From NCBI GenBank assembly GCA_020832465.1, contig JAFIER010000238.1, positions 1 through 32,330 of the forward strand: a DNA stretch of 32,330 bases, written 5' to 3'. The notes below the pieces were generated by a model that was given only the letters and a program-made list of their open reading frames with translations, was not told the origin of the DNA and made no database searches. Origin of the DNA: Bernardetiaceae bacterium (lineage in GTDB: Bacteria; Bacteroidota; Bacteroidia; Cytophagales; Bernardetiaceae). Position numbers and translations under genes: made by a program. Each line of letters begins with the position of its first letter. The stretch's first letter is position 1. Positions 7,897 through 17,497 of the stretch are shown here, one piece after another.

Positions 7897-8742
7897 ATGT
7901 ACTGTTTTATTGCTAACTTATCAGAGTCGATGCTTGCCCTGCTTATTCATACGGGGGTTTTGGCTATGATTTTTGTTATTTTTCAAATTTTGTATAGCTA
8001 CGTGAGAAGCAGAAAAGCTGATGACAGCGATTTTGAGCAAATTACAGATATTGATTACTATGAAATGGCTTTTTTGAGAGACGGTGCAGTAGCGGTTTAT
8101 ACATTAGCAATTTTTGAGCTTCATCGTAAAGGTTTTATTCAAAAAGAAAATAATAACTTTTGGCGAAAAATGCAATCTACTCCTTTCATGCTCGAAATGC
8201 CCCTTATAGAGCGCTACATCTTAAAAAAAATGCCACCACATAGTGAAACTTTTACTGATAAATGGCTATTCAAAAAAATAGCTAACGAACTCAAAAAAGT
8301 CTGTAATGATATGCAAAAAAAGCTCGAACAGAAAGAACTACTCGCCGATGATAAAGATTTTCAAAATCACAAAAAAATACAGCGATTTATGAGCTCAATT
8401 GCTTTATTATTGCTTTTAGAGCGTATAATAGCTGTTTTTTTTCAAACAGCAAATATTGGTTATCAAGAGTTGCTTATCATGAGCCTGCTTACTGTACTGC
8501 TCGCTGTCTATATTATGTATTTTGTAAGACTGCCCAAACGCACAGTGCGAGGCGATATTTACTTCAAAAATATACAAGCCATTTATACCCCACAAAAGGA
8601 AACCTTGCAAAAGCAAATCATACAAGGCGAGCAGTGGCTCACTTGGTATGACCTCGATTATGCACTTCTTTTTGGCATCTATGGTAGAGAGATGCTACAA
8701 GGCAGTCCGATGATTACTACATATCCTATTATTACAACCTGA
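7897..8742 (+). CDS. TIGR04222-like membrane protein
   Basis: This 281-residue protein has an N-terminal transmembrane segment (about 11-37), a soluble stretch containing YEMAFLRDGAVAVYTLAIFE (52-71), and two hydrophobic segments at about 166-182 and 193-209. The leucine-rich helix around residue 52 resembles the TIGR04222 family (uncharacterised membrane proteins with a winged-helix-like start). The match is from memory and partial. Its start may be at residue 12 (7930), because a -7 box at 7881-7888 leaves almost no leader for the upstream ATG. It is followed after 40 bases by an oxygenase gene, so they could be co-transcribed. The role is unknown. Confidence 0.7.
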   Translation: MYCFIANLSESMLALLIHTGVLAMIFVIFQILYSYVRSRKADDSDFEQITDIDYYEMAFLRDGAVAVYTLAIFELHRKGFIQKENNNFWRKMQSTPFMLEMPLIERYILKKMPPHSETFTDKWLFKKIANELKKVCNDMQKKLEQKELLADDKDFQNHKKIQRFMSSIALLLLLERIIAVFFQTANIGYQELLIMSLLTVLLAVYIMYFVRLPKRTVRGDIYFKNIQAIYTPQKETLQKQIIQGEQWLTWYDLDYALLFGIYGREMLQGSPMITTYPIITT

Positions 8743-8782
8743 AAAATTACTATTCCTAATTTTAAACGCTTCACCAAACTTT

Positions 8783-9421
8783 ATGACAGAAGAAATAAAC
8801 TTTGAAAAAATAAGCTTAGACCTCGTAAATCAAGGATATTCTATCTATAAAAATTTCTTGCCTACAGCAGAAGCGCAGCAGATACTTGCGCATTCCTTGC
8901 AGATTTATAAGCAAGATAATTTTCAGCCCGCCGGCATTGGTAAAGGCGACGAGTGGCAGCGCAATCAATCCATTAGAGGTGATGAAATCTATTGGATAGA
9001 AAACCCTGAAAAAACAGCCCACGTAGCCAATTTTTACGCTAAAATTAGAGCCTTAGCCCTTTTTTTTAACAGAGATTTATTCATTGGTATCAACTATATC
9101 GAGATGCACTTTGCGATTTATCCCGCAGGAAAATTTTACAAAAAGCATTTTGATAGCTTTAAAGGTTCTGACAAGCGAAAAGTAAGTTTTGTCTTATACC
9201 TCAACCCCGACTGGCAGTCAGACGATGGTGGTGAACTGCGCATTTATACCCGAGATAAGCAACAAGTAGATGTACTGCCCGAAATGGGTACACTTGTTTG
9301 CTTTTTGAGCAATGAAATATTACATGAAGTACGCGCACCCAAAAACCGTAAAAGAGTAAGCCTTACAGGTTGGATGCGTAAAGATGAGCTTAAAGATGTA
9401 TTAGTAGATTTTTCACGGTAA
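8783..9421 (+). CDS. 2-oxoglutarate/Fe(II)-dependent oxygenase (prolyl hydroxylase-like)
   Basis: This 212-residue protein has the double-stranded beta-helix features of the SM-20/P4H group. The iron ligands appear as H122 and D124 in KKHFDS, and H181 in ILHEVRAP. A basic residue for 2-oxoglutarate follows in NRKRVSLTGW, and the core strand VSFVLYLNPDW and DGGELRIY are typical. Relatives hydroxylate proline or other residues on proteins; some bacterial ones modify translation factors. The substrate here cannot be told. There is no signal peptide, so it acts in the cytoplasm. It sits between a membrane protein gene and an N-acetylglucosamine kinase-like gene with 40- and 57-base gaps, so an operon is plausible. 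Confidence 0.9.
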   Translation: MTEEINFEKISLDLVNQGYSIYKNFLPTAEAQQILAHSLQIYKQDNFQPAGIGKGDEWQRNQSIRGDEIYWIENPEKTAHVANFYAKIRALALFFNRDLFIGINYIEMHFAIYPAGKFYKKHFDSFKGSDKRKVSFVLYLNPDWQSDDGGELRIYTRDKQQVDVLPEMGTLVCFLSNEILHEVRAPKNRKRVSLTGWMRKDELKDVLVDFSR

Positions 9422-9478
9422 AAAAATTAAACAGTACTTTTCAGTGCGTACAACAAACTTTAATCCCAAAACAAAAGT

Positions 9479-10333
9479 ATGATTCTTATTGCAGATAGTG
9501 GCTCTACTAAGACCGACTGGCGGTGTGTGCAGCCCGATAACACAATTAAACAATTTATATCAGGCGGCTTAAATCCGTTTTTTATGGATACCGATGCTAT
9601 ATACCTTCATCTTCAGAAAAGATTAGCAGATAAAATTGATACCCAATCCGTAAGCGAAGTGCATTTTTATGGCGCTGGTTGCTCTTCTGATAAAAGATGC
9701 CAAACTGTAGCCCAGGCCTTAGGGCAGTTTTTTGAGCATGCAAAAATATTCGTTGCACACGATATGCTCGCTGCCGCACGTGCGCTTTGCGGACAAGAAG
9801 CGGGCATAGCCTGCATTTTAGGTACGGGTAGCAATGCCTGTAGCTTTGATGGCAACGAAATCCAAAAAGATAGCATCAACCTCGGTATTTGGCTCGGAGA
9901 CGAAGGAAGTGGGGGCTACTTAGGCAAAACCCTTGTACAAGCCTTTATGTACGATGAAATGCCCAAAAATTTGCGTGAATTATTTCAATCTCAATATCAA
10001 CTCAGCCGCGAAGACTTGCTCGAGGCAGTATATCAAAAGCCGCAGCCGAATGCCTATTTAGCAACGTATAGCCGTTTTTTATACAAAAATCTAAACGAAG
10101 CATTTTGCTACCGCTTAGTATATGATGCTTTTGTACTTTTTCTGCGTCGGCACGTACTTCCATTACAAAATTTAGAGAAAAATCTTCCCGTAAATTTTAC
10201 GGGTTCAGTAGCTTTTCATTTTTCTAATGTATTGCGCAAAGCCTGCCAAAAAGAAGGGCTTATGCTTCGCCATATCGTAGAAAAACCCATTGCCGGGCTT
10301 ACGCTTTATCATCAGTCGGCTTTCGATTCTTGA
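9479..10333 (+). CDS. BadF/BadG-type N-acetylglucosamine kinase-like ATPase
   Basis: This 284-residue protein has an actin-like ATPase fold. The phosphate-binding loop is ADSGSTKTDW (5-14), a second phosphate loop GTGSNACSFDG follows near residue 118, and WLGDEGSGGYLGK is typical of bacteroidete N-acetylglucosamine kinase-like proteins of the BadF/BadG family. It probably phosphorylates an amino sugar released during cell-wall recycling or from the environment. Its 3' end overlaps the 3' end of the convergent MazG-like gene by 35 bases. Confidence 0.88.
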   Translation: MILIADSGSTKTDWRCVQPDNTIKQFISGGLNPFFMDTDAIYLHLQKRLADKIDTQSVSEVHFYGAGCSSDKRCQTVAQALGQFFEHAKIFVAHDMLAAARALCGQEAGIACILGTGSNACSFDGNEIQKDSINLGIWLGDEGSGGYLGKTLVQAFMYDEMPKNLRELFQSQYQLSREDLLEAVYQKPQPNAYLATYSRFLYKNLNEAFCYRLVYDAFVLFLRRHVLPLQNLEKNLPVNFTGSVAFHFSNVLRKACQKEGLMLRHIVEKPIAGLTLYHQSAFDS

Positions 10334-10652
10334 GTTTTTCGTTGTTTGCATGACGCTCGGCATCGCGTTTTGTCTTTTTATCTAAATTTCGCTGCAAAGC
10401 GGCTTCTAAATCTACGCCTGTTTGGTTTGCCAAGCAAATAATCACAAAAAGCACATCGGCAAGCTCGTCATCGAGCTGATGCGCCTCATCAGATTTTTTA
10501 AATGACTGTTCGCCGTACTGCCGAGCGATAATGCGGGCAACCTCGCCCACCTCTTCAGTCAGGATTGCCATATTTGTGAGCTCGTTGTAGTAGCGTATGC
10601 CGTAAGTTTTTATCCAGTTATCTACGATTTTCTGGGCCTCTTGGATAGTCAT
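10299..10652 (-). CDS. MazG-like nucleotide pyrophosphohydrolase
   Basis: This 117-residue all-helical protein has the metal-binding acidic pattern of the MazG/dUTPase superfamily: EEVGEVARIIARQYGE, then LDDELADVLFVIICLANQ. Small single-domain members hydrolyse nucleoside triphosphates, often damaged or non-canonical ones, to monophosphates. The C-terminus is basic (KKTKRDAERHANNEKLKNRK). The gene converges on the N-acetylglucosamine kinase-like gene with a 35-base overlap at their ends. Confidence 0.9.
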   Translation of the reverse strand: MTIQEAQKIVDNWIKTYGIRYYNELTNMAILTEEVGEVARIIARQYGEQSFKKSDEAHQLDDELADVLFVIICLANQTGVDLEAALQRNLDKKTKRDAERHANNEKLKNRKPTDDKA

Positions 10653-10700
10653 AAGTCGTTAGTAATTATGTACAAAAATTTAAATTCGCATAAAACGGGT

Positions 10701-10723
10701 GTATGATCAAATATTATACAGCT
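10701..10723 (+). repeat. 23-base direct repeat, left copy
   Basis: The sequence starting gtatgatcaaatattataca is exactly repeated at 10835-10857. The two copies bracket 111 bases that contain both hairpins. Confidence 0.9.
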
Positions 10724-10738
10724 GGACATTCTCCATAT

Positions 10739-10771
10739 AGAAATAACATTTCTTTGAGAAATGTTATTTCT
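10739..10771. repeat. Perfect 15-bp hairpin
   Basis: Arms agaaataacatttct and agaaatgttatttct are exact reverse complements around the three-base loop ttg. Confidence 0.9.
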
Positions 10772-10786
10772 AAGCCCTTTTTTCCA

Positions 10787-10822
10787 TCCATAGCGTGGAG
10801 TTTGCAAACCCCACGCTATGGA
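10787..10822. repeat. 36-base near-perfect palindrome
   Basis: Arms tccatagcgtgg (10787-10798) and ccacgctatgga (10811-10822) are exact complements. The centre gtttgcaaac is itself a palindrome, so the whole 36 bases pair with one mismatched position. Confidence 0.9.
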
Positions 10823-10834
10823 AAATGTATAGCA

Positions 10835-10857
10835 GTATGATCAAATATTATACAGCT
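10835..10857 (+). repeat. 23-base direct repeat, right copy
   Basis: Exact copy of 10701-10723. Flanking copies of this length around paired hairpins suggest duplication or a small mobile unit. Confidence 0.9.
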
Positions 10858-11225
10858 TTTTAGCCCCCACGATGAAATACTGATTTTTACCCGATGAAGG
10901 CTTGATCATTTAGCAAAATTGTTTTGCGTCCCATAAAACGCTTTAAAAACAATTTTGTTTTTGCCTCAACTTACTTTGAAAATCAAATATAACTGCTTAT
11001 CAAAACCAAATAAGCAACCTTAAAAATAAAACTATTTTTAGGCTAAAACGCAAAATGATAATTTATATTTCAGGTTTGTTTTGAAAGAAACTTTACCTAA
11101 AATTCAATTTTTGATTATTTTTTGATAATATTGCAGTTGAAGCCCCAAAGAAGCCCCAAATCAATTTTTTTAAATTCTAACATCATAACAATATTCTATT
11201 TACTTTACCCAATTTCTTCAAAATT

Positions 11226-14200
11226 ATGAGCGATACGCTTAGCATTAAAAAAATTCTGTTTTTTATCTTTTTAGTTTTTTTTACCGTCCCTAATCATCTA
11301 TTACAAGCTCAATGCGACCAAAGCACGGAAGGCACAGACTTCTGGCTGGGCTTTATGCACCATAGAGAAGCTTTCTCAAACCCAGTGCTTTCAGTAATCA
11401 TTACCTCAAAAGATGCCACAACAGGGAGCGTTTTTATCAATAGTGGGGCTACCTTACAGCAAAATTTTACGCTAGCAGCCAATAGTTCCATCACGGTTAC
11501 AATTCCGATTACGCAGGAGATGCTTACCTCTGAAGTTATCGAGAATAAAGGCATTAGAGTTACGAGTGTTGAGCCTGTTACGGTTTATATCCTGAATTTT
11601 AAGCAATTTTCAGCCGATGCAGCCTTAGTTTTTCCTATCAATACGCTCGATACCGAATACTACACCATGACGTATGCGCCAGAGGGTCCAGCAGCTTATC
11701 GCAGCGAATTTTTGATTATTGCTACTGAAGATAATACGACTGTTACGATTACGCCTTCTGTGGCTACACTCGGCGGCAATGCCGCTGGCGTGCCATTTAG
11801 CGTTACGCTCGATGAAGGGCAGACCTATCAAGTACAGTCTGCAGGGAGTAACAATGCTATTGATGACATTACAGGCAGTAAAATCGTGTCGGACAAACCC
11901 ATTGCGCTTTTTAGCGGAAACTTCCGCACCAGAGTGCCCAATAATCAATGCTGCTACGACCACTTAGTAGAACAAATTCCGCCACAATCTGCTTGGGGGC
12001 GCAGTTATATCACTACGCCACTGGCGACTCGCGCTTACGATATTTTTAGAATCCTCGCCTCCGAAGACAATACGAACGTTACTATCAATGGCGTACCAAT
12101 CCCTGTACTCGATGCGGGTGAGTTTTATGAGTTTGATACTGACGGAAGTAATGTACCACAAGTGATTGCCTCCGATAAGCGCATCATGGTAGCGCAATTT
12201 GCGCTGGGGCGCGATACGGACGGACTTCTCAATGCCGACCCCTCGATGATTATCCTTGCCCCCAATGTACAGATGCAAGATAATATTACTTATGAGGCAT
12301 TTGCTGGCACTACGGTAGCAAATTATATGACTAATATACTGACACGAACAGACAATACAGATAATATTTTGTTAGATGGCGCACCTGTTGCCGGCTGGGC
12401 GGCTATACCAGGTAGTAATTATTCTTTTGTACAAGTTACAGGAATGACTCCTGGCACTCACACACTTGATAACTCGGGTAGCGATAGAGGTTTTTTAGCC
12501 TATGTATATGGCTTTGGCAACGCTGAATCCTTTGGTTATTTAGCAGGCATGAACCTCAATACCGCTCTGGACTTAGGTGATGAGCCACTTTTTTGCTTCG
12601 GTGGCGTGGACAATTATGAACTCGATGCCGGTCCCGACTTCGATAGTTATGAATGGAGGCTACTCCCCGACCCCACAGTGATTGCAACAACAAGAACCTA
12701 TAACGCTACCGAATCAGGATTTTACTCCATTGCCGCTACCGACCCTGCGGGCTGTACGCAAATCGATACCATTGAAGTAGCTTTTAGTAGCTTGCCCATT
12801 GCCGAAATTCAATACGAAGCTACAACGCTCCTTGAAAACCAAGAGATTTTCTTTTGCGATAGTGAAGGACCCCAAACCTTTACAGCCAATACCGACCCCA
12901 ACGACCCCGAAGTTACCTACGAATGGCGAAGGCTCGATACCGATGCTATTGTCAGCACCGCACCTACAATGATAGCAGACGATTTTTCTAACACTCTTAG
13001 CTATCAACTTATTGCCTACAATGCCATAGCAACTTGCGCTGATGACTTTGCAGCCAATGATACCACTACAGTTATCGTTACTTTCGTTCCAGAACCTACG
13101 GCTGATATTCGCTATAATGGCAATACGATAATCCCTGCCGAAGGACTTATAATTTGTGCAGAAGAGGGTACGAGAGTGCTCAATGCCCTCAATAATGCTA
13201 ATGCAGACTACGAAGCCAATATTACCTACCAATGGAGAGACCTCACCAATGGCATAGATTTAGGAACAAACCCTACGCAAAATACCAGACCTGAAAATAT
13301 CCCAGAAGCAGGTACAATGCCCATCACCATCGAGTACGAAGTCGAAATGACCAACACGCTCAGCAACTGCATCACCACAGATATAGTAGAAATTACATAC
13401 AATCCCACGCCCAAAAATGACCAAAATGTCATTGGCGTAGGTGGATTGTTTTGTGGAAGTGGTGATATTGAAATTATTGTAGAAAACGCCGATGCCAATA
13501 TCACATACCAACTTTTACGAAACGGTGCGCTCGAAGCAACGCAAACTCCTGATACCGATGGCGATTTGATATTCTCAGAAATAAATATTACTGCACCTAC
13601 TGGCACATTTGGTACTACAGATTATACATTTACAGTACGTGCTATAGACGAAACACGCGATACAAACTGCGAGATTATGCTCCTCGATAATACCATACTT
13701 TCCGTATTCCCCAACCCCTCCTTCAATATTACAGGAAGCAAAACAATATGCGAAGGAGAAAGCACAACGATCAATTTTAATATGACAGGCAACCCGCCCT
13801 ATCAAATCCAGTTCGAAACTACTATTGAGGGCGTAACGACCTTAACCGATACGCTCGTTACCGTCAATAATTTTACGAGAACTGTTACCCGAGGCACTTA
13901 CAAATCCCTATCTATTACCGATGATAACGATTGCTTTAATAATGACGGTGGCTCACAAGCTGTTATTACTGTACTCACACCGCCTGAAATGGAACTCGAA
14001 GCAAACAAAATAGAAATTTGTACCGACGAAACCCTTATCCTGACAGCGAACGGTGCTGATAGGTATATCTTCTTTTTCAATGGCATTCCCATACAAGAAG
14101 AAGCCTCTAATACTCTCGAAATGGATAGACTAGCACCCGGCACTTATGAAGTCTATTCCGAAGGATATTTTGCCGCCGCCCCTACTTGCAGAGGTATCAG

Positions 14201-17021
14201 CGAAACTATCACCATCACGGTCAATCCCATTCCGCAAGCCTATATCGGTGTGCCCACAAGGTTTGTTTGTGAAGATGTACCCGTAGTGTTTGAGGCCGTA
14301 GTTACCAACGGTCTCGATGGTGATAACTTTATCTACGACTGGCAACGCCTAAACGAAGACGGCACAAGCTCGCCCGTAGGTGTCGGCGAACCTACACTAA
14401 GCGTTTTAGATACAGGGCGTTACTTCGTGATTATCACTGATGCGGGAAGCCCTACGCTTTGTCAAAGTGTAAGCAATACCGTTACTGTACGACCTTTTGG
14501 AGATATTCCGCTCTCGCTCGGAGAAGATGTACAGCCAGTCTGCGACCCCGATGGCTTGCCTTACAGACTTGTCGCTTCCGACATCATTCACGGTTCGAAT
14601 ATCGTATATGAATGGTACAAAACGGGCGAACCCGATATTATCGGAACGGACAGTATTTATGACGTTACAGAACCCGGTTTTTATAGCGTTATCATCAGAG
14701 ACGAGAGCTCGACTTGCGCCGTGAGTGATACGGTAAGGATTGATTTTAATTCCAATCCCGATTTCGAAATTGCGGGCTACGACCCCGATAACTGCCTCGA
14801 GGAACAGGAACTTTTCATACAAGCCACCAACCTTACGGGTATGATTATCAATTGGTTCGGTCCTGGTATTGTAGCTGTTGAAAATGACGGCTTAAATGCC
14901 ACAGTCAATCGCAATGGCGTTTATACTGTAACTGTCAATGATACGGCTGCCAATTGCATCACAACAAAAACCATCGAAATTTCGGTCTATCCGCCGATTG
15001 CACTCAACTTGGATTTGAATGTTGATGATGAAGTCGTCCTTTGTCAAGATGCCATTTTTACCGTCGATGCTTTCTTACCTTCGCATGATGCTGATTATGA
15101 ATACGAATGGATTGCGCTCAATGGAGGCAATTCAGTTTCGAATACTTCTGTTTTGAATGTAGATTTTGAGTTGCAAGGCGAAACCTATGAATTGCGTCGC
15201 TACGAAATTCGCATAAGCGATCCCACAAGTCCGGGTTGCGAATCTAAAGATACGATTGCGGTGCGCTTTGAGCGAAAAGCAGAAGTCGAGATTGCCGAGT
15301 TTAATCCGACCCTTTGTTTAGGCGAAAGCCTACAACTCGTCGCCGAAACACAAGCCACAGATGTGAGCTGGAGCGATGGCACGACAGGCAGAACCCTCAC
15401 CATAGAACCTACTGAGCCCGGACTTTACACCTACATCGTAACAGCAGGTTTTGATAACAGTTGCCAGCCTGTTTACGATACGGCTACGGTGCGTGTTACG
15501 AACAAGCCCGATTTAGACCTGCCCGAAGAGGTCGTACTTTGTGAAACTGAAACTATCAGACTCGATGCTTTTGATTTCAGACACGAGCCGCGCTATATTT
15601 ACGAATGGACAAACCTCGAGACAGGCGAAGTCATCAGCAACGAATCCGAAATCGTTTGGGCTTTTGATAGCCTGCCACAGCCGAATTATGAAAATACACG
15701 CATCAGCGTTGCCGTCATCGATACGCTTGGCGGTGGAGACTGCCGCACCGAAGCTACGGTCAATGTACGGTTTGAGCGACTGCCTGTGTTGGAAGTGAGC
15801 GCATCGGATTCCATTGTTTGTATCGATGAAACGGTTACGATTACGGCTACGGGCGCGGAGGGTTATCTCTGGTCAAATGGTGAAGAGGGTGCAAGCATCA
15901 CAGTTACGCTCGATAGTGCGGGCTGGCATCGCTTTGATGTGATTGGTTTCAATCCGAATGCTTGCGATTCTGTAAGCTCGCGGATTTGGATATTTGCCAA
16001 GCCGCTGCCGATTGTCAAAGCGCATACGGATACATTGGTAGAAATTTGCTTGGGCGAGAGCGTTACGCTTACTCCCTCAGGTGCAGATACTTACGAATGG
16101 ACGCACGCCCCACAAGAGAATGGCGACATCACGGTAAGCCCGACGGCAACTACGGATTATATCGTTATCGGTAGAGATTCTTTGGGTTGTGAAAATAGGG
16201 ATACGGTTAGGGTTGTAGTTTTCCCTACGCCACAAATTGAAGCTGAGTCTTTGCAGTTCTGCGAGGGCGAGACTGTCAAAATTGGTTTGAATACATCTAT
16301 GTTGGATAGTGCGACCTTGGCGACAGCGGAGTTCCGTTGGAAAACGGGGGAGCGAGGCGATAGCATTGAAGTTTTCCGCACCGATACCTATTGGGTAAAT
16401 ATCAAAGTGGGGGATTGCGAATACCGCGATAGCATTCACGTAGCTTTCAAAGCGCACCCCGTATTGGCATTGGCAAATGATACGACTATCTGTTTTGAAG
16501 ATGCGAATTTCAATTCAAGCCTCAGGCACGAAATCGAGGTAGAAGTTACGAACAAAGACCCCGAGGCGACTTATGATTATCAATGGGTGCGCCGTGAGGA
16601 GAATCGCGTTGTAGGTTCTAATCCTGTACTTTCGGTATCAGATAGTGGTACTTATGTAGTTACGGTAACGGCAAATTATCCGAATGCTTGTAGTACTACG
16701 GATTCGATGTTGGTTTCAGTAGTTTGTGAGCCGCGCATTTTCATACCGCAGGCATTTAGTCCTAACAATGACGGTTTGAACGATGTATTCCAGATATTTG
16801 GTCGTCATGTGTATAATATTGATATGCGTGTATTCAACCGCTGGGGTGAGCCTATTTTCCATAGTTTTTCTGCGGATTTAGAAAATATGACCTATTGGGA
16901 CGGCACACACAAAGGCAAGCAAGTGCCTACGGGCAGCTATATGTGGCAGATTCGATACAATAGCAAAGACCGCCCCGATGAGACTATTCGTTCGAATGGT
17001 GTGGTGGTGATTTATAGATAA
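11226..17021 (+). CDS. Giant T9SS-exported adhesin-like protein with IgGFc-binding domain
   Basis: This 1931-residue protein has a signal peptide at 1-28 (hydrophobic core ILFFIFLVFFTV). An N-terminal region of about 410 residues resembles the IgGFc-binding/FCGBP N-terminal domain, starting GTDFWLGFMHH and including TVYILNFKQFSADAALVFP. A long series of Ig- or PKD-like modules of roughly 80-110 residues follows, each marked by a Cys near the first strand and a YxWxxxx core (for example FCEGETVKIGLN, ICLGESVTLTPSGADTYEW). The last 85 residues form the gliding-motility-associated C-terminal domain (FIPQAFSPNNDGLNDVF, FNRWGEPIF, TGSYMWQIRY), which is a type B T9SS sorting signal. It should be secreted and attached at the cell surface, probably in adhesion or gliding. 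The gene stands alone. Confidence 0.93.
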   Translation: MSDTLSIKKILFFIFLVFFTVPNHLLQAQCDQSTEGTDFWLGFMHHREAFSNPVLSVIITSKDATTGSVFINSGATLQQNFTLAANSSITVTIPITQEMLTSEVIENKGIRVTSVEPVTVYILNFKQFSADAALVFPINTLDTEYYTMTYAPEGPAAYRSEFLIIATEDNTTVTITPSVATLGGNAAGVPFSVTLDEGQTYQVQSAGSNNAIDDITGSKIVSDKPIALFSGNFRTRVPNNQCCYDHLVEQIPPQSAWGRSYITTPLATRAYDIFRILASEDNTNVTINGVPIPVLDAGEFYEFDTDGSNVPQVIASDKRIMVAQFALGRDTDGLLNADPSMIILAPNVQMQDNITYEAFAGTTVANYMTNILTRTDNTDNILLDGAPVAGWAAIPGSNYSFVQVTGMTPGTHTLDNSGSDRGFLAYVYGFGNAESFGYLAGMNLNTALDLGDEPLFCFGGVDNYELDAGPDFDSYEWRLLPDPTVIATTRTYNATESGFYSIAATDPAGCTQIDTIEVAFSSLPIAEIQYEATTLLENQEIFFCDSEGPQTFTANTDPNDPEVTYEWRRLDTDAIVSTAPTMIADDFSNTLSYQLIAYNAIATCADDFAANDTTTVIVTFVPEPTADIRYNGNTIIPAEGLIICAEEGTRVLNALNNANADYEANITYQWRDLTNGIDLGTNPTQNTRPENIPEAGTMPITIEYEVEMTNTLSNCITTDIVEITYNPTPKNDQNVIGVGGLFCGSGDIEIIVENADANITYQLLRNGALEATQTPDTDGDLIFSEINITAPTGTFGTTDYTFTVRAIDETRDTNCEIMLLDNTILSVFPNPSFNITGSKTICEGESTTINFNMTGNPPYQIQFETTIEGVTTLTDTLVTVNNFTRTVTRGTYKSLSITDDNDCFNNDGGSQAVITVLTPPEMELEANKIEICTDETLILTANGADRYIFFFNGIPIQEEASNTLEMDRLAPGTYEVYSEGYFAAAPTCRGISETITITVNPIPQAYIGVPTRFVCEDVPVVFEAVVTNGLDGDNFIYDWQRLNEDGTSSPVGVGEPTLSVLDTGRYFVIITDAGSPTLCQSVSNTVTVRPFGDIPLSLGEDVQPVCDPDGLPYRLVASDIIHGSNIVYEWYKTGEPDIIGTDSIYDVTEPGFYSVIIRDESSTCAVSDTVRIDFNSNPDFEIAGYDPDNCLEEQELFIQATNLTGMIINWFGPGIVAVENDGLNATVNRNGVYTVTVNDTAANCITTKTIEISVYPPIALNLDLNVDDEVVLCQDAIFTVDAFLPSHDADYEYEWIALNGGNSVSNTSVLNVDFELQGETYELRRYEIRISDPTSPGCESKDTIAVRFERKAEVEIAEFNPTLCLGESLQLVAETQATDVSWSDGTTGRTLTIEPTEPGLYTYIVTAGFDNSCQPVYDTATVRVTNKPDLDLPEEVVLCETETIRLDAFDFRHEPRYIYEWTNLETGEVISNESEIVWAFDSLPQPNYENTRISVAVIDTLGGGDCRTEATVNVRFERLPVLEVSASDSIVCIDETVTITATGAEGYLWSNGEEGASITVTLDSAGWHRFDVIGFNPNACDSVSSRIWIFAKPLPIVKAHTDTLVEICLGESVTLTPSGADTYEWTHAPQENGDITVSPTATTDYIVIGRDSLGCENRDTVRVVVFPTPQIEAESLQFCEGETVKIGLNTSMLDSATLATAEFRWKTGERGDSIEVFRTDTYWVNIKVGDCEYRDSIHVAFKAHPVLALANDTTICFEDANFNSSLRHEIEVEVTNKDPEATYDYQWVRREENRVVGSNPVLSVSDSGTYVVTVTANYPNACSTTDSMLVSVVCEPRIFIPQAFSPNNDGLNDVFQIFGRHVYNIDMRVFNRWGEPIFHSFSADLENMTYWDGTHKGKQVPTGSYMWQIRYNSKDRPDETIRSNGVVVIYR

Positions 17022-17042
17022 CTGCAATTTTTTGTCAGAATC

Positions 17043-17112
17043 AGGATTTACAAGACTATGTCATTTGCAAAATATAAGTTTTACAAATTGTCATCTTGTA
17101 AATCCTTTTTTT
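17043..17112 (+). terminator. Possible terminator of giant gene
   Basis: Arms aggatttacaaga (17043-17055) and tcttgtaaatcct (17094-17106) pair perfectly, followed by seven T. The 38-base loop is long for a classical terminator, so it may be a repeat end that also terminates. Confidence 0.45.
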
Positions 17113-17433
17113 ATTGCGTATTTAACATTCATAATAATTATTTTCAGATACTGATTGGAAGTCGGAATTTATCGCTGGACGATAAACGGTCGTTCTATCG
17201 GACTTAAACTTAAACCATCGGGAGGGTGTTCTTCGCCCACTTCCGAGGTATTCCGTCAGGTTGATAGTAGTCTTCATACCCAGCCAATAGTTAATGCAAA
17301 CAGGATTAAAGGATTCGTAGAATTAAGCAAATCCTGATTCTGACAAAAAACTACTGACTTGGTTTGAAATAACCTCTCTCAGGAACGGACAAAAGTCTAT
17401 GCTACCCTCTCTCAAAGCAGTTATCATAAAAAT

Positions 17434-17468
17434 AAAAAACCTCGAGCTATATAAGCTCGAGGTTTTTT
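17434..17468. terminator. Bidirectional rho-independent terminator
   Basis: A cctcgagct/agctcgagg stem with loop atata is flanked by six A on the left and six T on the right. It can end transcripts from both sides: the giant plus-strand gene and the minus-strand lipase gene. Confidence 0.9.
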
Positions 17469-17497
17469 CTATTCACAAAAAAAATCATGAAAACTGA

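Larger units (their letters stand above)
10653..11225. other. Long intergenic spacer with nested repeats, no gene
   Basis: No plausible open reading frame. It holds a pair of 23-base direct repeats, two strong hairpins between them, and a further 12-bp inverted repeat (arms 10914-10925 and 10946-10957, caaaattgtttt). The right part is very AT-rich and must contain the promoter of the 1931-residue protein, but no exact TAnnTTTG box was found. Confidence 0.75.
17022..17497. other. Convergent intergenic region with decayed interspersed repeats
   Basis: No gene supported; a 60-codon open frame at 17155-17337 falls in repeat sequence. It includes an inverted repeat after the giant gene, a module at about 17214-17262 (accatcgggagggtgttctt onward) resembling in reverse orientation 28886-28930, and tgattctgac-type ends at 17038 and 17335 shared with other spacers. 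Confidence 0.7.

Noticed and set aside
10701-10857. CRISPR array from the direct repeats
   Set aside because: There are only two repeat copies, the space between them is 111 bases with its own hairpins, and no cas genes are nearby.
17155-17337. 60-codon open frame as a gene
   Set aside because: It lies in decayed interspersed repeat sequence shared with other spacers and has no recognisable protein features.
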